From positions 3,162,001 through 3,226,000 of the forward strand of contig JAJGBQ010000004.1 of assembly GCA_022457065.1 (NCBI GenBank): a stretch of 64,000 bases of DNA, in the 5' to 3' direction. The position numbers and the translations under genes were made by a program. Below, in pieces: positions 52,533 to 63,911 of this stretch. Within the stretch, counting starts at the first letter, position 1, and each line of letters begins with the position of its first letter. The notes beneath the pieces are model-generated. The model was not told the DNA's origin. It saw only the letters and a list, made by a program, of their open reading frames with translations, and made no database searches. The DNA is from Curvularia sp. ZM96. Lineage: Eukaryota; Ascomycota; Dothideomycetes; Pleosporales; Pleosporaceae.

Positions 52533-55500
52533 TCAGATCCAATCCAACCCTATGCCGACCTGGACAGTTCCTACAGTCAACGCTTCGAGTGCCAGAATAT
52601 AGGAGGCAACTGCGAATCCATCCTGGATACTCTTCTTCTCCGCTGCCCACACTACTCCAAATGCGAAACTGATCAAGAACACGACTATACCGCAAAGACA
52701 AAGTCTGGCCATATCAAAATTCTCATGAAAGTAGAGTCCCCATGCAGTGAAATGATCGGGCGCAGAACCGTATTGCGGCCGACCACGAACACGCTTTGGA
52801 ATTTGACTCAAGCAATACGTGCTATCTCCACAGTGAGCGCTATTAGAGAACCTATGCATGAAGAATCTGTTACCGATAGGCGGGACGTGCCCTGGGACGC
52901 GCTCGTGGAAATCGTAGTGGGTCTCTGCAGGGGGTGGGATTTCATCGTGCTGGAGTTGATCGACTTCCTGGTTCTGGCGGAGTGCAAACTGTGATTTTGT
53001 TAACGGAGTGTCTTTTCGACGACAACTATATCCTAGCGGAGGTATGAAGGAGAGCTTGCCTTTACGAAAGAGATGCGCTGGATGGTTTTAAGGCTGGCAA
53101 ACTGATGGATCCAGCGTTTCCTCTTTTTGATTCTTTTGTGAAATGAGTCAAAAAGCTCTCTATCAGACCTGATCGGGGATACGTCCAAGTCTTCCCAACT
53201 GGTTAACCAACCTTGCTCATCTGCGCACAGTAACATGTAGTCGTTCTGAGAGCTTGGCAATGGTTGTTGACGTTGCGCAGCTATAGTTTGAGCGGACCCT
53301 GAAACACTGCTCTGAGATCCAACATTGCGCACTGTACTGGTTGGTTGTGTAATTTGCTTTCCGCCGCTAGTCTTTGGCGGTGAGTTCATTGAAACAGGAA
53401 GTCCTGCAGATCCTGAAGCAGATGGATGAACCGTACTTGGCCTGGAAACAGCTTGAAAGAATGTCTTCGCCGCTCTGGAGTGACGGATTATCACATTACG
53501 AATCGGAAGGTATAGACGATACAACTGAAAGGCCCTAGATTTGGACGGGCGCACTTCAACGTGAGATTGGACTCCATTGGCTCGTAGGAGATTAGCAAGT
53601 TTGTCAACAGCGCCAGGAACGGTTTCTATGAAATTGTCAAAATCTTTGTGGCCACAGCTCTTTGAAGTATATTAGCAATCATCCATCCGTGGTTCTATAC
53701 AGTGACTTACACAACTCCAGTAAATCCGATATGGTGTGTCAGTCGGATGAGACTTGACATTACTTGCCTCTTCTCGAGGGAAGCTGAGACGACGGAAGCG
53801 GAGATGACGAAACCTTATTCTCGGATTTTGATATGCTTCCGGTTCATCCGTAATTGCCTTTTCTTCAATTAGGGTGTCCGCATCGCTCGAATGGATGCTG
53901 TCACCCTCATCGCTCTCGCTATAGCTACGTGCAAAGACGTTCGCACTCCATCTTTTTTTCTTCGCTTGGTATGGACGCGTCCATTCCTCCTCCGATGATG
54001 ATGAGTCTTCTTCTTCGAGAGTTGATCTTCCAGGATTATCAATCTTATCAATCTTACTTACGTGTTCTTTGGAATCCAAGACTGTTGACTGAGCATTGGG
54101 GAGAATAAACTCAGAGTTGCGCTGGGTTTTCTGTGCTTGTTGGTCTTGTTCAGACTCTAGCTCTCTATTCCATTCGGAAATCACAATTTGGGGGGAATCG
54201 TGCCTCTCATCCCGTTGTGCACTCTGTGCAACAAACCGGCGTTTCTTGCGAGTTTCTTTCAACCTCATTTCAAAAACATCAAGCAAGCTTTTGTTGGATG
54301 GCACCACCCTTTTGATCTTGATGCCAAACAAATCATCTGCAATTCTTTTGGCTTCACGACCCAAGGTCCACTTGTAATTCTCATAGACTTGGCGGGGAAA
54401 TATGAATTTCTCGCGATGCTTTCGGATGCATTCGAGGGCTGCAGGGTCTCCAGGCGAACATGCGAAGTCTAACACGGTGCGTCCATTGTTGGCATTAGCG
54501 ATATTCGTGATCTCAGGAGTCGCCTTCTCAAGAATTACATCGAAGACTTCGTAAGCCTTCATACAAAGAGCCCAATGAATTGGATATGTGTCTGTGGCTG
54601 GATGCGGCTGGCTTAATATCTCAGGATTCTGTTCGAGCAGCAGTCGGACGTTGTCTTCCTCGTGTCGCTCAATTGCAGAGAAAAGCTCCTTTTGGATCTG
54701 ATTCTTCCACGGTTCGAGGGCAGCTTCATGTTCTTCGAAGTTAGCGCTCTCCCGAAGGCATAAAGTTGTTGAGATGTCGCGATATGGATATTTTCCAGGC
54801 GTGAGTTCATGCAGTTCCCAGTTTTTCTGAAAACCTGCAAGTTTGTCAAACAGAGCGGATGCTGTCATTCTTTTGTCATGGTCAATATGAAGAACCTCGC
54901 CAAAGATGACCTTTAGTATCCCTAGTACAAATTGCTGCTGCACTTGCTGGGCGCAATATTCCAAAAGTAGCATATTTGACCATCCGATTAGAGTAGGCTT
55001 CAAAGCAGCAAGACGCAGTGTTTTTGTACTAGTAATGAAATCTTCGTGGTGAACCGGATGTCGTAGATAGAAAGCTTCGTGCCGAATTCGGTGTTTCCAC
55101 TCGTACGAATCAGTCGTTGTGTAGAATCTGCTGGATTTCAAGACGTTACTTTCCAGTTCTCTGACTGCGTTTGAGCCGCCAATCATGAACGTGAGTACCA
55201 TGAGTGTGATACAACCAACAGACCATACATCACTGCCTCGGCCCGCTTGGCTGAAGTCGTCATCCTGAATTTCAGGGGCTTGATGTGGGCCAGTCCGTCT
55301 TGCCGCAAACATAGCAGATACTGGCGATGTAGCTGTCAAAGCCTGTGCAGACGTATCCGTTTGTCTTGCAGCTTTCTTGCGAGCCAGACCAAAGTTGCTA
55401 AGTTTCCAAATTTGGTCGTACTGACTTTCACTTCCAGAACGGACATGATTTTCGAAAATCAAGATGTTGTCAAGTTCTATGTCGAGGTGTAGAATGTCGA

Positions 55501-56488
55501 GTCTGTCGTGCAAGAATGACAATGCTTCGACAATGTCAACAAGTTTTCGAAGCAAACGAGATTGTCCAATGTGCCGTTGAGCGCCAGACTGTGTCTTGAG
55601 GAAAACATTCAAACTGAAATCTTTGAAATCGAAAATCAAAGAGTGACTGATTGGTATTTTGTCCTCGCCAAGGATAGTTATGCTGCCTAGGTCCAATAGG
55701 ATCGTGTCATGTTTGATCTCGGAGTTTCGTAGTTCCTTGAGAATGTTAAGCTCTATCATGAAGTCCTGAGTGGCTTCATTCATGTCGCGCACAGTTTCCA
55801 CTGCCTTAAAGGTTTTGAGAGCCACGACCTTCGGGTTGTTCGGATTACCAGGTACAAAGCCATGCTCTCCTTCAACTTCCCAGTGACATGGTGCAATCTC
55901 AACCCTAACTAAATCCCCTAGAGAGTATGGGTCTTTTTCTTCAAGGAAGGGCAAACGTTCTAAGGTGTTGATTTCGTGATGCTTTAGTTGCCGAAGCGTC
56001 ACTGGTTTGAACATTCCCTGATTCTTGAGTATTGATCTGTGGTACCACTTTGGAATTCCAGATTGGGTCAGCGTCTCTGTCGTGAATGGCATGCTATCAT
56101 CTGAAGGAATGAGACGGTCATCGTCCGCTGGAATATCATTAAGCAGAAAGTCCATCCACTTTAGATAGAAAGAGAGAAGTTGATCGTACTCTTCATACAA
56201 GAACAGTGCAAGGAGTGACATTCGTGATGGTCTACCCAACGTCGCCTCGATGCATCTTGTAACAAACTTATCAATTTCTCCGGCGAAAGTCTGTTCAAAA
56301 AGAAGTTCCATGAACAACACCTCTAGCGAACTGTGGTTGAGTATCCGAACGAGGTCGGCCCATGGCAAGAATCGGCGAGACCTTCTTTCGTTATCAAAAG
56401 CATCCTTCACGGTACGTTCAATAGCATCCCGCAAATCCCGGCTGAGACGACTTGCTTGAGAGGATGCTGAACCTTGTTTGAAACTCAT
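52533..56488 (-). CDS. Kinase-fold / ankyrin / transmembrane protein, DFG aspartate replaced
   Basis: Three exons: 53711-56488, 53060-53659 and 52533-52988, giving 1277 residues. Domain order is an N-terminal helical region (1-190), a protein-kinase fold (about 195-560), a short ankyrin-like region (605-690), a low-complexity acidic stretch, a fungal C-terminal module (CGHKDFDNFIETVPG, later HKRIKKRKRWIHQFASLKTIQ and PPIGNRFFMHRF), and two C-terminal transmembrane segments. The kinase has Lys225 (VVALK), Glu246, HLDIELDN with Asp336, APE and Arg540. The DFG motif reads NFG (Asn365), so metal binding is doubtful and it may be a pseudokinase. The second intron (52989-53059) uses a GC donor (AAG|GCAAGC) and an AG acceptor. 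The start at 56488 is chosen because upstream codons look unlike the family. Function unknown; its place beside an NLR pair suggests a role in non-self response. Confidence 0.75.
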
Positions 56489-58116
56489 TGAAGTCCACTG
56501 CTCAGGAAATGGACAACAAAGGACGCCTGCCGAAGCCCAGAAGTCGTGTGTTTGGTGAGACCAGATAGCTGTGAGAATACATGTAACGCACAGCGAGGCC
56601 ACGTAAAGCTCGTGAGTCGGTCACCAGACCACAGTTACAACTTGGTGTAGAATATGTGGCTGGGTGGCGGAAGAGTGGGGCAGAAATTACAACAACAGCG
56701 GCTGAACTGGAGGCAAAGTCGCCCTTTTGAACAGCCGCTTTGCCAAGAGATCGCCTCACGCAGGCTCCGCCTTGTCCAAACCACTCTGGGTTGTACGCGC
56801 CAACATTCCAGCTGTAGCTGATTCAGCCTTATCTCAGCCTAGCCACTCTCAACCCGTGATCCACCAGTAGACCACCCACTGGATACTTGAATCGCAATAG
56901 CCTACTGGATTAGGCAACAACATCAACTTCATCATTGCACCAGCTGGAGATTTTTACTCCACGTTCGATGCTCCTGTGTCTTGACAGCAGCAACTTGTCG
57001 AGAACCGCTGACTGGACTAATCTCAGAACACTAGGCGGGTTGAAGGTAGTGAAATGTACACAAAACTCCTGTGACCGGCCAGAGTAAACGAGAGCAATTG
57101 TGGTAGTGACGCGAAAGGCTGAGGGGCTGTGTCTGTGAACCTGTTCAGGCAATGTGGGGTTTCCGCGGAATGTATTCAGGCAACTTCAAGATTTCAGCAG
57201 ACTTGATGTCAGCGTGTGCTTGACCGAATACAATACAGTGTCTTCTTGCTAGACCAACGTTTGGGTTAATGTGTAGATTTGATAGATCACATCATTCAAC
57301 TCCCCATCATACACAAATATAGGACGTTAAAACTAGCTATCAGGTTTAAACCAACCAACTCTACAAGTATGTTAGTACATTGGTATTCAGGTCAATAAAT
57401 ACTAGGAAATCCCTGCTGTCATATATTCTCAGGGGATTTCACGCAAAGTCACGTGCATACTGTGGGCAGCGACATGGTACAAAAACATTCACGTTCACGT
57501 TCATATTCACAATCATATGCATTCTGAACATAGCAATAGATGATAAGATGGAGGAAACTCACATCTTACATTTTCATTGTTCAACTAAACTACCCTTACC
57601 ATCCCATCATTGTCCTTGACCTATGCTTGCCATCTGCGTGAGCAGTATGCAAACGAGTGTTCGCATTTGGCTAGGCAGCCCCATCAAGCAGAGCATGCCC
57701 ATGAGCAGTCAAGGTTCTGATCTATATACTTTGCTACATAACCCGCAGCATCCCAACCATATAAACGCCCGCTCCATCGGGGCCCCATTTACCTTCACTT
57801 CCCCCAAAAATTACAGAATTAGAGCGCGCAAATCCCCACTGGGGTGCGAACAGCTAGAGAAGTGCGTTTCAGGCCGTCAGCATGCTGCGCACTGTTTGTT
57901 TCGTAATCATGGGTATCCTTCTTCTAAACAGACAGAAAATCCAGGGGGGAAAAGGAAAAGGTCAACAAATAAAGCACGCTTGCAAACAAAAAATGGCCAA
58001 GCGACCTGACCATGCAAGAAAAAGTCAGCAACGTCTCTGCAAAATGCAGCAAGAGCATCGTCTCAGACAACCTATCGCTGACATCATGGTTTAAGACGAA
58101 CGCGCTGTAAGCGCAG
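56489..58116. other. Long intergenic, no recognisable gene
   Basis: 1.6 kb between the kinase-like gene start and the 3' end of the next gene. It holds a short ATTCACGTTCACG-type repeat near 57488-57510. No coding sequence recognised. It separates the accessory block from the housekeeping block. Confidence 0.45.
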
Positions 58117-59427
58117 TTAGATGCTGTCAAAAGACACAGAGAAGGAGGACTGCTCACTTCGAGCTCGTTTGTCGCCTGCCTCGCGTTCAAGCGGCTCACC
58201 ACTGCGCTTCCTAGATGCCTTGGTGGAGCTGCTTGAGCTGTGAGCCGACTTGACGCGCGACCAAGAATCGAATGAAATTTCTACGACGGTGTTAGCACGG
58301 GAAGCGCAAGGTAGTGTGGATTGAATAGACTGACCTTTCTTGACCTTGCGAACGGTAGGCGGCGGCGTGGTGGCTAGAGGAGGTGTTTGAATGGCACTCT
58401 TGCCCTTGTTGCGGCTTGGGGTGGCAACAGAAGGCTCAATGTCTGTCAACGCTTCCTCGTCGTCGTCTTCGATTCCATTTGCGCGGTTACGCTCCTTGAT
58501 CTCGGCTTGGAACAGCAGACGTGGCTTGATAGATGAACGCGTGAGCGGTCGGCGGGCCTCATGACCAATATGGCGGCGGAGTCTTCTATCATCAGCGGAG
58601 AGATCGCTGTCGTGCTCTGCATCCGAAGCGCCGGACGGGGCCTCATCATGGAACTTGCGGAACACCTTGCGACCGCGGAAGATGTAAACCATGCCTTCAT
58701 CGCGGTTGACTGCTTCCTCCATCTTAACTTTCTTCTTGTCCACCGTCTTCTTCTGCTTTTGCGGAGCGCTCTTTGCCTTTCCCTTGCCTTTGATGCTAAG
58801 AAATGGGTTCTCCTCAGTTTGTGCGCCAGGTGTGGGTACGCGTTCCTTGGAATCAGTGTAGATGGGAATCTTTTCGGTGGTCTCGTCCATGTGCTTTGCA
58901 AAGCTCTCGAGAGTATAGAGGTCCTTGGTCTTGCGTGGTTTGCGCGGGGTTGGCATGGCTTCTTCGATGGTTGAAGGTCGGTTAGTGGGAAATAAGACTC
59001 GCGCAGTCGAACTCATGTCTTCAACGCGGCGCTTGCGAGGCGTCTTGGCCGGAGTTGGTAGCATGCCTCCAGTCATTGTTGTTGACAGCAGGCGTCGACT
59101 CGACGAGGGTGCAGCGCAATCGGAGTCGGAGTCGAGTGGGTTGGCATCCAAGGGCGCGCGACGGGTAGAACGTGGAGAGCGGGGTTGATGAGGTGACGAG
59201 GGCGGTGAAAGCGTAAAGGCGTTTGCGCGGGCAGATGAGGACTTGCTCGTGGCTGTGGGAGTCACGTCGCGCCTGGCCCGTGGGGTGGGTTGCGCGTGGT
59301 GAAGGTGAGTGTCGCGTCGGGCGGCCACTCGGCTAGACCGACGCGGTGAGAATGGCTCGTAATTGTCTCCATGATGTGGTGCGGGTGGAGTGCGCAGGCG
59401 ACGAGGCGGAGATGGTGTACGCTCCAT
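58117..59427 (-). CDS. Conserved-looking nuclear disordered protein, function unknown
   Basis: Two exons, 58335-59427 and 58117-58280, give 418 residues. The intron (58281-58334) is 54 bp, a multiple of three without stops, so its retention would insert 18 residues. The GCTAAC branch and GTCAGT donor argue that it is spliced. The protein is basic, with many S/T-P sites (MERTPSPPRRLRTPP), a PTPAKTPRKRR segment typical of nuclear cell-cycle substrates, ARVLFPTN, and a small ordered-looking part MVYIFRGRKVFRKFH. The tail is Ser-rich. I do not recognise the family with certainty. It lies head to head with DUO1, 514 bp apart. Confidence 0.7.
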   Translation of the reverse strand: MERTPSPPRRLRTPPAPHHGDNYEPFSPRRSSRVAARRDTHLHHAQPTPRARRDVTPTATSKSSSARANAFTLSPPSSPHQPRSPRSTRRAPLDANPLDSDSDCAAPSSSRRLLSTTMTGGMLPTPAKTPRKRRVEDMSSTARVLFPTNRPSTIEEAMPTPRKPRKTKDLYTLESFAKHMDETTEKIPIYTDSKERVPTPGAQTEENPFLSIKGKGKAKSAPQKQKKTVDKKKVKMEEAVNRDEGMVYIFRGRKVFRKFHDEAPSGASDAEHDSDLSADDRRLRRHIGHEARRPLTRSSIKPRLLFQAEIKERNRANGIEDDDEEALTDIEPSVATPSRNKGKSAIQTPPLATTPPPTVRKVKKGQSIQSTLPCASRANTVVEISFDSWSRVKSAHSSSSSTKASRKRSGEPLEREAGDKRARSEQSSFSVSFDSI

Positions 59428-59941
59428 GGTGAGCGTTGGATGTTTTTGTGTGTGTTTGTTTAGGGGCGCCGTTGCGATGTTGGTGTAGCAATGGGAATAT
59501 GAATTGTGGAGATGCAAGATCAAAACAAGTCAAAACGAAGCTCCAATGGCACTATGCGCAGTAAGCTGTAGCGTTGGCGAACAGTGAAATGCGATGTATG
59601 GGCGTGGATATGGATGTAGGGCTGGACGGTGAGGGTGAATAGGAGGGTGCAGTGTAAGTGCGGGTGGAGACAATGGGGGCTGCCTCGGATAGGGAAGGGT
59701 CGATGCAGGATGAAGGAAGTGACGAGGCTGGGAGATGGCGGGTGCTGTGCCTTGGCAATGCGGTCAGTGCGCCCGCACGTCAACAAAGGCCCGGCGCAAC
59801 GACCCTGGCCTGTGTCCAACCGCTTGGCCCCGCCATACCGGATATGTCAAATACGCCAAACACTTGTCAATCGTCTTGAGTTGTGCCAGATTGATTTGTC
59901 GCACGCCTGCTGTTTCTCTCTGGAAGAAACGCTGTATAAAA
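59428..59941. promoter_or_regulatory. Divergent promoter, nuclear protein / DUO1
   Basis: 514 bp between two divergent genes. It contains alternating GGAT/GTAT sequence near 59597-59625. No specific factor site assigned. Confidence 0.4.
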
Positions 59942-60716
59942 ATGGATCCACCTAACCTGGGAGCACTCGACCTCTCCGACTCGGACACGGAAGGGGACGC
60001 TTTGTTTGATACCCCCGCAGCGCGCAAGACGAGCAAGACAAAAGGTGCCGAGAACGATACGGAGGGCGCAGCGGGCCCCAGACCACGAGCAAAAGAATCT
60101 CATTATACTGCTGAAGAGGCGCGGGAAGAGGCATTGCGTAGGGAGCTGGACAGCATTCGAAATGTGAACAAGGTCATTGAGGGTGTCATTGAGAGCTTAC
60201 AAAAGGCCAAAGAAAACATGTCGGTAAGGAACAGACTTCCAAGAGACAAAGCATGAAATCAGCTAACAAGCTTCTTAGACAGTATCTCGCACTGTGCAAA
60301 ACGCATCGACCCTATTGCAAACATGGACCCGTATCCTGTCGCAAACCGAACACAACCAGCGTCTCGTGCTAAACCCCCAATGGCAGGGTGCATCGCAAGA
60401 TCTGGTCGATATCGAAGAGGAAGAGGCACATCGCCAGCAGGCTGCACAACGGCGTGCTGCTGAAGAGCAAGCACGGAGAGAAGCTGCCGCGAGGAAGATA
60501 GAAGAAGACCGCCGAAAGGCAGAAGCTGGAGCAAAAACAAGTACACGAGGCAGAGGAAGAGGCCGACCACGCGGTGCTTCAACATCGTCTACGGGGAACT
60601 ATGTCGGTGTGGGTGGACAAGGAGGACGGGGCATCAGTCGCAGCGATTCCACCAGAGGCCGAGCTGGCAGCGGCATAGGGCGAGGACTGCGTGGCCGAGG
60701 ACGAGGCTTGGGCTAA
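59942..60716 (+). CDS. DUO1: DASH complex subunit Duo1
   Basis: Two exons, 59942-60223 and 60279-60716, give 239 residues. Duo1 is part of the DASH/Dam1 ring that couples kinetochores to spindle microtubules. The conserved core spans the intron: EEALRRELDSIRNVNKVIEGV, then TVSRTVQNASTLLQTWTRILSQTEHNQRL. An acidic Glu/Ala-rich helix follows, and then an Arg/Gly-rich tail (RGRGRGRPRG and later repeats) of about 60 residues that is common in filamentous fungi. The Duo1 signature is strong. Confidence 0.88.
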
Positions 60717-61295
60717 ACAGACATGGAATTGAATTCAATCAAAAACACTCCGCGTACACAAACCGATTCCTCGCACGTTGGAGCACTCTATGTTTGGTCG
60801 GCACAACATTAGCACACTGCGTCCGAATCAGCCCAACACTCATTCTTTGCCATCTATCAAGCATTGGCAAATCGTCGCCTTTCCGCATTTTTTCGGCTTC
60901 CTCTGGGATACTTGAGAAAACACTCAAGCGGCGGTCTACATTTATGGGCTAGCGTTTGGTCATGACCACCAATGGCCCCTCCACAAGCGCATATCAGCCT
61001 TACGGCTTATGCTTTGGAGAAGCTTGCGCCATCGGAACTAAGACGGTACCTGCAGCTCGATGCAGACAACGGACCGGATTTGGTGTCGTCGGGTGCACTC
61101 CTCGAAACGGCTAGCCCTGAGGACCCCACTTGTCGTCAGTTGGACCCCGCCGCGCCTTTACCTGGGATCTTGCGACTCTCCGCGAGTTCAAATCAATTTC
61201 ACTTCCCTGATCTTTCTCTCCCTCTCAATCTCTTTGCTCTCCTAGTTTTTTCCATTGTCTACATTACCCTTCACGCCAAATTTGCGCTCGTCAAC
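60717..61295. promoter_or_regulatory. DUO1 3' flank and GAL1 leader with pyrimidine-rich tract
   Basis: A CT-rich tract at about 61195-61260, right before the galactokinase start, is typical of strong fungal promoters. The galactokinase frame stays open upstream back to 60972 (108 codons, with an ATG there), but the codons do not resemble galactokinase and cover the CT tract. I therefore treat it as leader. Confidence 0.5.
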
Positions 61296-62945
61296 ATGGA
61301 TGTTCCCACAGCATCGTCGCTACGCGACATTTATCCCGAAGACGCGATTCCAACAGAGACCAAGCGATGGGACAGCTTGCTAGCCAAGTTCAAGGATCTC
61401 TATGGCAAGCAGGCTGACTTTGTTGCCCGAAGTCCGGGCCGCGTCAACATCATTGGCGAGGTAAAAGCCTTGTGAAATCATCATATGATTCGTGACTTAT
61501 ATCATATAGCACATCGACTACTCCCTCTATGAAGTACTACCAATGGCTATCACAGCCGACTTCATCATGGCAGTTGCAGTGCGACCAACTGACGAGAAGC
61601 CCCGAGTACGCATTGCGAACCTCAACTCAGAGAAGTTTCCCACGCGCGAGTTCGACATTCCCGAAGGAGAGATCCCGATTGATGCCACCGAACATGAGTG
61701 GACTAATTACTTTAAATCCGGTCTTAAGGGTGTAACAGAACTCCTCCAGAAGAAACGAGGCAAATTCACATCGGTCGGCATGGATATCGTGTGCGACGGA
61801 ACTGTCCCGAGTGGTGGCGGACTCTCAAGTTCGGCATCTGTCGTATGCACGAGCGCATTGGCTGTTCTCAACGCAAATGGCGAACAAAAGATTGACAAGA
61901 CTGAACTGTGTGAGCTTGCGATCGTGTCGGAGCGTTCGGTTGGTGTGAATTCGGGAGGGTAAGCAGGCAGCTGCACTGATTATTTTTGCAACTAACACGT
62001 TCCAGCATGGATCAAGCAGCATCCGTCTTCTCACTGCGCGGCTCCGCCCTCTATGTTTCCTTCAAACCTAGCCTGAAGTGCACAAACATCGAATTCCCAC
62101 AGACTGACCCTGAGCTCGCATTCGTCACCGCTCAAAGCTTCGTTGCAGCCGATAAGCATGTCACCGCCCCAGTCTGCTATAACCTGCGTGTAGTAGAATG
62201 CACTCTGGCTGCAGTTTTCCTAGCAAAGGCATTTGGTCTCAAGAAGGCACTTCCAACAGATTCATCACCACTAGGAGTGAGCCTGCGCGGCTTCCACGAC
62301 ACCTATTTTGAGGATAAGGAGGGTGTAGCTGACAACACCAAGGTTTCCGTCTCAGAGTTTGAGAGTCAGCTGACCAAATTGATTCAACACACAGAAGACT
62401 ATCTCCCACAAGAGGAAGGTTACACAAGGGAACAGATCAGTGGACTACTTGGCATCTCTGTTGATGAGCTCAACCAGCGTTACATGTCTAAATTCCCAGT
62501 CCGAGCCGAAAAGTTCATGCTTCGACAGCGTGCTCTGCACGTTTTTACCGAAGCCCTTCGCGTCATCAAGTTTCGTTCGCTGCTCGCATCACCACCCTCA
62601 AAAGACAAGGAGTACCTGCAATCGCTGGGTGACCTTATGAACACAACGCAAGACTCGTGTCGCGAGATCTACGATTGCAGCTGTCCCGAGCTGGATGAGC
62701 TTTGCGACTTGGCGCGCGCTGCGGGTTCTTGTGGCAGCCGGCTGACCGGAGCTGGTTGGGGTGGATGCAGCGTACACCTGGTACCCAAGGACAAGGTCGA
62801 AGCTGTGAAGAAGGCTTGGATTGAGAAGTACTACAAGAAGAAGTTCCCTGATATTACGGAGGAGAAGTTGGCACAGGCCATTGTGGTCAGCGAGCCTGGT
62901 AGCGGCAGTATGCTTCTCAAGGTCACTGGCGACAAGCTGGTGTAG
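61296..62945 (+). CDS. GAL1: Galactokinase
   Basis: Three exons: 61296-61460, 61510-61958 and 62006-62945, giving 517 residues, normal for fungal galactokinases. The enzyme phosphorylates galactose at C1 with ATP in the Leloir pathway. The GHMP signatures are present: GRVNIIGEHIDYS (joined across the first intron), the ATP loop VPSGGGLSSSASVV, the SGGMDQAASV segment joined across the second intron, and the C-terminal RLTGAGWGGCSVHLV. Introns are 49 and 47 bp. The start at MDVPTASSLRD is chosen because the family homology begins a few residues later. No other galactose gene lies next to it. Confidence 0.95.
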
Positions 62946-63911
62946 GGTAATTTTGAGGGATCCGGTTTATGCACGCGATAAGTACGATTGAATATGGGCT
63001 TGATAGAGCGTCTGATGAATATATGAAAGTACTTGCGAGATCTCCGAGCCATGTCACTTGAGTGACGAGGCATGACTTGGAGCAAAGACAAATGATTTTT
63101 AGTCATAGTTTGCCAACTGATGCCTACACGTGACTTGCCTTTCACCCTTTTCTAAACAGCCCGTTCCATGTTCTCGAGAATTTTCATGATTGCAGCACAT
63201 CAATGACTGGTCCTTACGTTTTGGAAATCCCTGCCACCGTACATAAATAATGGACTTCAAGACTTGCCATAGCAGTCCCGCTATCACTCGCCTGCATCAC
63301 TCGCCTCAACGTCTCAAAAAATGCATTTGCACTAGATGGTCCCCAGCTCTCACCATTTCCTCTCCTCACTCATTTCCCTACATTGCAAAAGAAGAAAAAG
63401 AAAGAAAGAAAGAAAAGCAATAGTAGCCTCATAAAATCCGCATCAGCTGAGAATTTTACCCGAACTCCAACTCTGCGCCCAACAGCAAGATGTTCAGGAA
63501 CGCTGCGCTCATCTACATCTAACGCAGCACCATTGCTGCTCCGCCTCTAGCAGCGACAAACCCGCGCTATCAGCCCGCTCGTGCGAGGAAAACTCGTGTT
63601 GCGGCAGAGAAAGTATACAGCGGTAGTTTAGACGTGCAGGTCAAGCGATTATATGAAATCAGAGGCGTGGATGTGGTGCTGTAGCAGATATTCCCGCGCG
63701 GCGCGATTTCAGGTGATATTTTATTCCGTTGGGTGTGGGTGATGAGATGAGTGGGAATGCCGTTTTTGTTGGAAAAAGCGCTTCTCCAAGGATAGGGGAT
63801 AGGGTTAAGGAGGAGGGACAGGGGTATTGGGGTTCTTAGTATAACTTTGGGGTATACAGGCAAGTTGGTGGGAAGATGGCAACTGTGTATTGGCAATACC
63901 AACATGATTGG
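62946..63911. other. Intergenic, right side
   Basis: 3' flank of galactokinase, a purine tract at about 63386-63418 (GAAA repeats), and several short open frames with no recognisable motif. No gene called. Confidence 0.45.

Noticed and set aside
53033..53554. Stand-alone 173-codon gene starting at MRPSKSRAF
   Set aside because: The frame continues upstream through a good acceptor at 53660 and joins the kinase-like exon in phase. It is part of the larger gene.
63488..63684. Short frame starting MFRNAAL and a later open stretch
   Set aside because: The start resembles a mitochondrial presequence, but the frame stops after ten codons and I could not join the pieces with good splice sites.
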